This document shows positions 60,843-64,000 of a DNA stretch of 64,000 nucleotides, piece by piece. The translations under genes and the position numbers were made by a program. Source of the stretch: Schleiferiaceae bacterium (GTDB lineage: Bacteria; Bacteroidota; Bacteroidia; Flavobacteriales; Schleiferiaceae). Below the pieces are notes generated by a model. The model ran no database searches, was not told the origin of the DNA, and was given only the letters and a program-made list of their open reading frames with translations. The DNA lies in NCBI GenBank assembly GCA_018401735.1, contig JAGYKI010000005.1, positions 85,449-149,448 on the forward strand. Direction: 5' to 3'. The number at the start of each line of letters is the position of its first letter. The first letter of the stretch is position 1.

Positions 60843-63010
60843 AAGTGTACAAAAATCTAGTTCTACTTCTAATACTGCTCCTTTGCGGAGGTCTAAAGGC
60901 GCAAGAAGATTTAAAAATAGGCTTAGTGCTTAGCGGCGGTGGGGCTAAATGCATGGCGCAAATTGGGGCTATTCAGGTTTTGGAAGAAGCTGGGGTCGAA
61001 ATCGATTACATTGGAGGAACTTCTATGGGGGCTATTATTGGCGCCATGTATAGTCTAGGTTTTAGTGGTAAAGAAATGGAAGACTATCTGCGCCAAGTAG
61101 ACTGGGACGCGCTATTAGCTAACGAAGTTCCGCGCAACCGTTTGAGTTACTTCGACCGCAAAAGTGCCGCACGCTATTTCTTAAGCTTTCCCATTGACAG
61201 CAACGGCATAAACTTACCACGCGGGGTGAACTTCGCTCAGTATATTTTAAGAGAACTTAGCACCATTACCCAACAAAGTTATCGTTATCAGCACTTTAGC
61301 GATTTCCCTATTCCCTTTTTCTGCATTGCCACCAATTTAGAAACGGGCGGCGTACGCGTTTTTGAACACGGGCGTTTAATGGACGCTTTGCGGGCCAGTT
61401 CTGCTTTTCCCTCCTTGTTTACGCCCTATGAAATTGATGACAGTTTATACATCGATGGTGGTGTGGTACTTAATTATCCCGTGCGCTATATGGCCCAAAA
61501 AGAGGTAGATTTTATCATTGGCATAGATATGCAAGACTATCTGCGGGAGCGTGATGAATTAAACACCATTGTTGAGGTTTTAGGACAAACCACTGGCTTT
61601 TTAAACTCGCGCAATCAGGCAGAAAGTGAAGAGCTTACCGATATCTGGATTAGTCCCAAAATTGAAGGCGCCAATATTACCAGTTTCGAACGTTTTGATG
61701 AAATTATTGCCGCGGGCCGAGCGGAAGCCTTAAAGCATTTAGAGAGTATTCAGCAACTAGCACAACGCGATAGTTCTACACGTCTTACTAAGCGTGAAAA
61801 AGCATTGCCCTTGCCCGAAATACTGGTTAAAGAGATTGTTTTAGAAGGAAATGAAAGCTTTACACCTTCTTTCGTTTTAGGGAAATTAGGAATTAAAGAA
61901 GGAGAAGTTGCTAGCATTCGCAAATTGGAAAAAGGAATGGATCAACTTTACGGTTCCAACTATTTTGAAACCGTTGATTATACCATAGAAGACTTAGATA
62001 GTGCTTATCGCCTCATCGTGAAACTCAAAGAAAATGATAGTCAGCAAAAACTCAAAGCCGGCCTAAATTATAGCGACGATTTTAAAACTTCCTTACTGAT
62101 AAATTATACGCATCGCAACCTACTTTTCAAAAACTCTCGCCTTAGTGTTGATCTTGCACTTGGGGATATGCCCCGCAGTGAGCTTAACTATTTTGTAGAC
62201 CGCGGCTTTATACCTACTCTAGGAATTAAGCTTAAAAGCCACCGCTTTCGTTATCAAAGCTTTGTAAACTTGGAGGCGGTAAACCAACGCATTTACCAAG
62301 ACTATTCGCTTGACCTTTTTCTACAATCTACCTTAAAAGATGCCTATGCCATTGGCGGTGGCGTGCAAATTGAAAACGTTGATATTAGTCAAGACTATGA
62401 ACGAGCCGATTTTGAAGACCTGAACAAAGGCTTTATCAACTATTACGGCTACATCGATTTCGACTCTTTCGATGATGCTAATTTCCCGCACTATGGCTTC
62501 CGCTTAGAAGCACAGTATCGAATTATTGCCGAAAGAATTGGCTTTGAGACCTTTTTAGAACCCAGTTCGGTGATTAATTTAAAGTATCAACAGGTGGTTC
62601 CGGTTAACTCGAAGCTTACGGTAATTGGTCAAATAAATGGCATAAATACCATTGGCCCGGGCTTAGACTTACCCTATCAAATTTATTTAGGAAGCATGGG
62701 GCAGAGCTATTTAAATTATATTGAAAGCTTTGTCGGCCACCGCTTTATGGAACTTAATGGCCGAAATTTAATTATGGCCCGCGCCGATTTTAATTACGAA
62801 ATCGCCCGCAATCACTATCTCCTTGCAAAGGTGAATTATGCCCGATTAGAAAATTCCTTTGAAGCGCTTTTTGATTCTAATTTACTGCTCGATGGCTATA
62901 GTATTGGTTACGCTTATAACAGTTTAATTGGTCCCCTCGAAATTCATGTCAGCACCAGCACCAATCATCCGAATTTTTACACCTACGTAAGATTAGGTTT
63001 TTGGTTTTAG
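60839..63010 (+). CDS. Patatin-like phospholipase with C-terminal outer-membrane barrel (PlpD/T5d-like)
   Basis: 723 residues from a TTG at 60839 overlapping the uvrC stop; a signal peptide follows (NLVLLLILLLCGGLKA). Residues ~28-250 form the patatin domain: oxyanion loop LSGGGAKCMAQIG (a Cys after Lys, where Gly is usual), nucleophile in GGTSMGAI and catalytic Asp in YIDGGVV. A POTRA-like segment follows (~325-400, ILVKEIVLEGNESFTPS), then a 16-strand-type barrel (~400-723) ending in aromatic FWF. This is the organisation of PlpD-type surface phospholipases. The enzyme would act on phospholipids at the cell surface. Confidence 0.85.
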   Translation: MKVYKNLVLLLILLLCGGLKAQEDLKIGLVLSGGGAKCMAQIGAIQVLEEAGVEIDYIGGTSMGAIIGAMYSLGFSGKEMEDYLRQVDWDALLANEVPRNRLSYFDRKSAARYFLSFPIDSNGINLPRGVNFAQYILRELSTITQQSYRYQHFSDFPIPFFCIATNLETGGVRVFEHGRLMDALRASSAFPSLFTPYEIDDSLYIDGGVVLNYPVRYMAQKEVDFIIGIDMQDYLRERDELNTIVEVLGQTTGFLNSRNQAESEELTDIWISPKIEGANITSFERFDEIIAAGRAEALKHLESIQQLAQRDSSTRLTKREKALPLPEILVKEIVLEGNESFTPSFVLGKLGIKEGEVASIRKLEKGMDQLYGSNYFETVDYTIEDLDSAYRLIVKLKENDSQQKLKAGLNYSDDFKTSLLINYTHRNLLFKNSRLSVDLALGDMPRSELNYFVDRGFIPTLGIKLKSHRFRYQSFVNLEAVNQRIYQDYSLDLFLQSTLKDAYAIGGGVQIENVDISQDYERADFEDLNKGFINYYGYIDFDSFDDANFPHYGFRLEAQYRIIAERIGFETFLEPSSVINLKYQQVVPVNSKLTVIGQINGINTIGPGLDLPYQIYLGSMGQSYLNYIESFVGHRFMELNGRNLIMARADFNYEIARNHYLLAKVNYARLENSFEALFDSNLLLDGYSIGYAYNSLIGPLEIHVSTSTNHPNFYTYVRLGFWF

Positions 63011-63072
63011 GGGCAGATGGCAGGTTAAAGACACAATTGCCCTGAAAAATTATAATTCAATAAAGCTTCATC

Positions 63073-63741
63073 ATGACTATTAAAAAGTTTCGGGTAATCC
63101 TAATCTCTTGCCTGTTAGCTACCAATCTTTATTCACAAAAATTAGATGTAAGCAAGGGTTTCTCCATTTACACTGAAGTTGGGCTCTCTTCTCATCATAA
63201 TACTTTCTCCTCAAAATTTGATCTTGGCAGGAATGGTGATTGGCCACAAGTAGGCTCTTTTATTGGAGCGGGTGCAAGCTATGGATTTATGGTTGGGAAA
63301 AAGAAAAAGGATAGACTATCCTTTGGGCTCGGGTTTTCCAATGTCTATTTTAATTTCAGAGAATCTACTTACACTAACTTTTATGGCGGTTTTAACGATG
63401 TGCGCCCCCTAAACTCATCATCAACTTATATCGTCATCAAATCAAAATATTCAAAGTTTTGGAGGATAAATAGCAAATCTGCCTTTTCCGTATCTAGCTT
63501 GCATGAACTGGACTTGCCTATATCTCGTTTAATTGAAAATGAGTCTTTTGGCCAATCCACTTATAAAAACTCCCGTTTCGAATTTCCCAATTTAGTCGTT
63601 CTTTCCTTGGGCTTAGCGCCTGAATACCACTTTAAAAATTTTAGCATTGGGGCTTTTGGTAAATATTGCCTAAACCCAGGGTTTGAGTTTGAAATTATTA
63701 GCGGCTGGCGGGCCGGAATGGTTTTGGGTTTTTATTTTTAA
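63073..63741 (+). CDS. Small outer-membrane beta-barrel protein
   Basis: 222 residues with a signal peptide (MTIKKFRVILISCLLATNLYS then QK). The mature sequence has the alternating hydrophobic/polar strands and Gly/aromatic turns of a short porin-like barrel (LSFGLGFSNVYFNFRESTYT, FSIGAFGKYCLNPGFEFEI) and ends in VLGFYF with a C-terminal Phe, typical for OMP assembly by BAM. No named family was recognised. It follows the patatin gene on the same strand with a 62-bp gap. Its function is unknown. Confidence 0.6.
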   Translation: MTIKKFRVILISCLLATNLYSQKLDVSKGFSIYTEVGLSSHHNTFSSKFDLGRNGDWPQVGSFIGAGASYGFMVGKKKKDRLSFGLGFSNVYFNFRESTYTNFYGGFNDVRPLNSSSTYIVIKSKYSKFWRINSKSAFSVSSLHELDLPISRLIENESFGQSTYKNSRFEFPNLVVLSLGLAPEYHFKNFSIGAFGKYCLNPGFEFEIISGWRAGMVLGFYF

Positions 63742-63890
63742 TGACTATCCAATTTTAGCTGATAAAATAGATAGAAAAATACACGGTATATATAATGTTA
63801 AAGCGGTAGTTGATGAATATAATCAATGTCGCTAAAAACTCTTTGAAACAAATTTCAGCGGTTAGCGCCTAAATATCCCTTAATTCTTGT

Positions 63891-63943
63891 ATTGAACACT
63901 TGGTCATTTTAAAATATTGGCTACCTTTGACCAAGCGTTCAAT
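63891..63943. promoter_or_regulatory. 16-bp inverted repeat around the promoter of a probable TetR gene
   Basis: ATTGAACACTTGGTCA (63891-63906) and TGACCAAGCGTTCAAT (63928-63943) are inverted copies matching at 15 of 16 positions, separated by 21 bp. Each arm is itself roughly palindromic (TTGAnC....GnTCAA), like TetR-family operators. The right arm overlaps the -7 element TACCTTTG (63922-63929), 16 bases before the ATG. Confidence 0.6.
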
Positions 63944-63945
63944 CT

Positions 63946-64000
63946 ATGTCACCACGCAGTCCCGCACAAAACCAAGCCCAGCGCGAAGAAACGCGCCATA
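63946..64000 (+). CDS. Probable TetR-family regulator, N-terminal fragment (cut by window edge)
   Basis: Eighteen codons are visible before the window ends, beginning MSPRSPAQNQAQREETRH. A basic/polar start of this type leads into the first HTH helix of TetR-family regulators, and the pair of inverted operators over the promoter fits an autorepressor. The family call rests mainly on this context; the HTH itself is outside the window. The 204 bp between it and the OMP gene contain no other feature. Confidence 0.45.
   Translation, partial: MSPRSPAQNQAQREETRH

Noticed and set aside
1..64000. CRISPR arrays, IS elements, prophage, rRNA or tRNA genes
   Set aside because: No direct-repeat arrays, transposase or integrase motifs, or conserved RNA gene sequences were recognised on either strand; this was a visual scan, not a covariance search.

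Overview
The window reads as chromosomal DNA of a Bacteroidota bacterium, most likely a marine, gliding, Flavobacteriales-type organism. Evidence: gldH, porZ and type IX secretion (T9SS) sorting-like C-termini; type-2 IleRS; a SecA with the Bacteroidota-type tail; a DksA-like protein without its zinc cysteines; and repeated -7 promoter elements of the form TAnnTTTG. Genes are densely packed with many ATGA, TAATG and GTGA overlaps. No rRNA, tRNA, CRISPR array, IS element or prophage was recognised. Placement below phylum is an inference.

Layout. 1-2.5 kb (minus): start of an aldehyde dehydrogenase (cut by the window edge), an SDR, a LolD/MacB-like ATPase, and a DUF4160 / DUF2442-HTH pair with a perfect 16-bp palindrome at its promoter. 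2.5-3.5 kb: antitoxin-like relic and a short secreted protein with a cut sorting domain. 3.6-7.9 kb (plus): tatA-gatA, a MltD-like LysM transglycosylase, a DUF4837 lipoprotein. 7.9-10.9 kb (minus): recO-porZ. 11-18 kb (plus): ricT/PSP1-gldH-PBP1A, scoAB, a polytopic membrane protein. 18-23.8 kb (minus): DUF4287/DUF5655 protein, then LTD surface protein-exonuclease-double ABC ATPase. 23.8-29.2 kb: asd, exported MsrA, Uup-type ABC-F, SlyD-like FKBP, methionine aminotransferase. 29.3-34.8 kb (minus): ECF sigma factor coupled to a membrane-anchored OMP-like protein, and secA. 35-38.3 kb: FIST sensor plus hybrid histidine kinase. 38.4-39.4 kb: DUF2795 protein and cobalamin adenosyltransferase.

39.5-46.8 kb is the most distinctive stretch. 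An ArsC-like protein that has lost its catalytic Cys precedes a CPA1 antiporter. Then comes a two-gene unit: a predicted active TIM-barrel glycosidase lipoprotein, overlapping a 1231-aa membrane GT2 synthase whose extracytoplasmic tail appears to hold two glycosidase-like domains with lost catalytic residues. 46.9-48.7 kb: RidA-family deaminase, a P-loop-degenerate ATPase-like protein and a frame-broken gene. 48.9-50.8 kb (minus): a GluR0-like glutamate-receptor potassium channel overlapping a beta-propeller lipoprotein. 51.2-55.7 kb: ileS-dksA-lspA. 55.7-58.6 kb: pgi/pmi, lipB (apparently without an ATG/GTG/TTG start) and a serine hydrolase. 58.6-63.7 kb: MutT, uvrC, a patatin-type outer-membrane protein and a small OMP. 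The window ends in the first codons of a probable TetR regulator preceded by a 16-bp inverted repeat around its promoter.

Functional themes are envelope biogenesis and secretion (TatA, SecA, PorZ, GldH, LspA, PBP1A, MltD, patatin-OMP), housekeeping translation and repair (GatA, IleRS, Uup, RecO, UvrC) and several accessory signalling or glycan modules.
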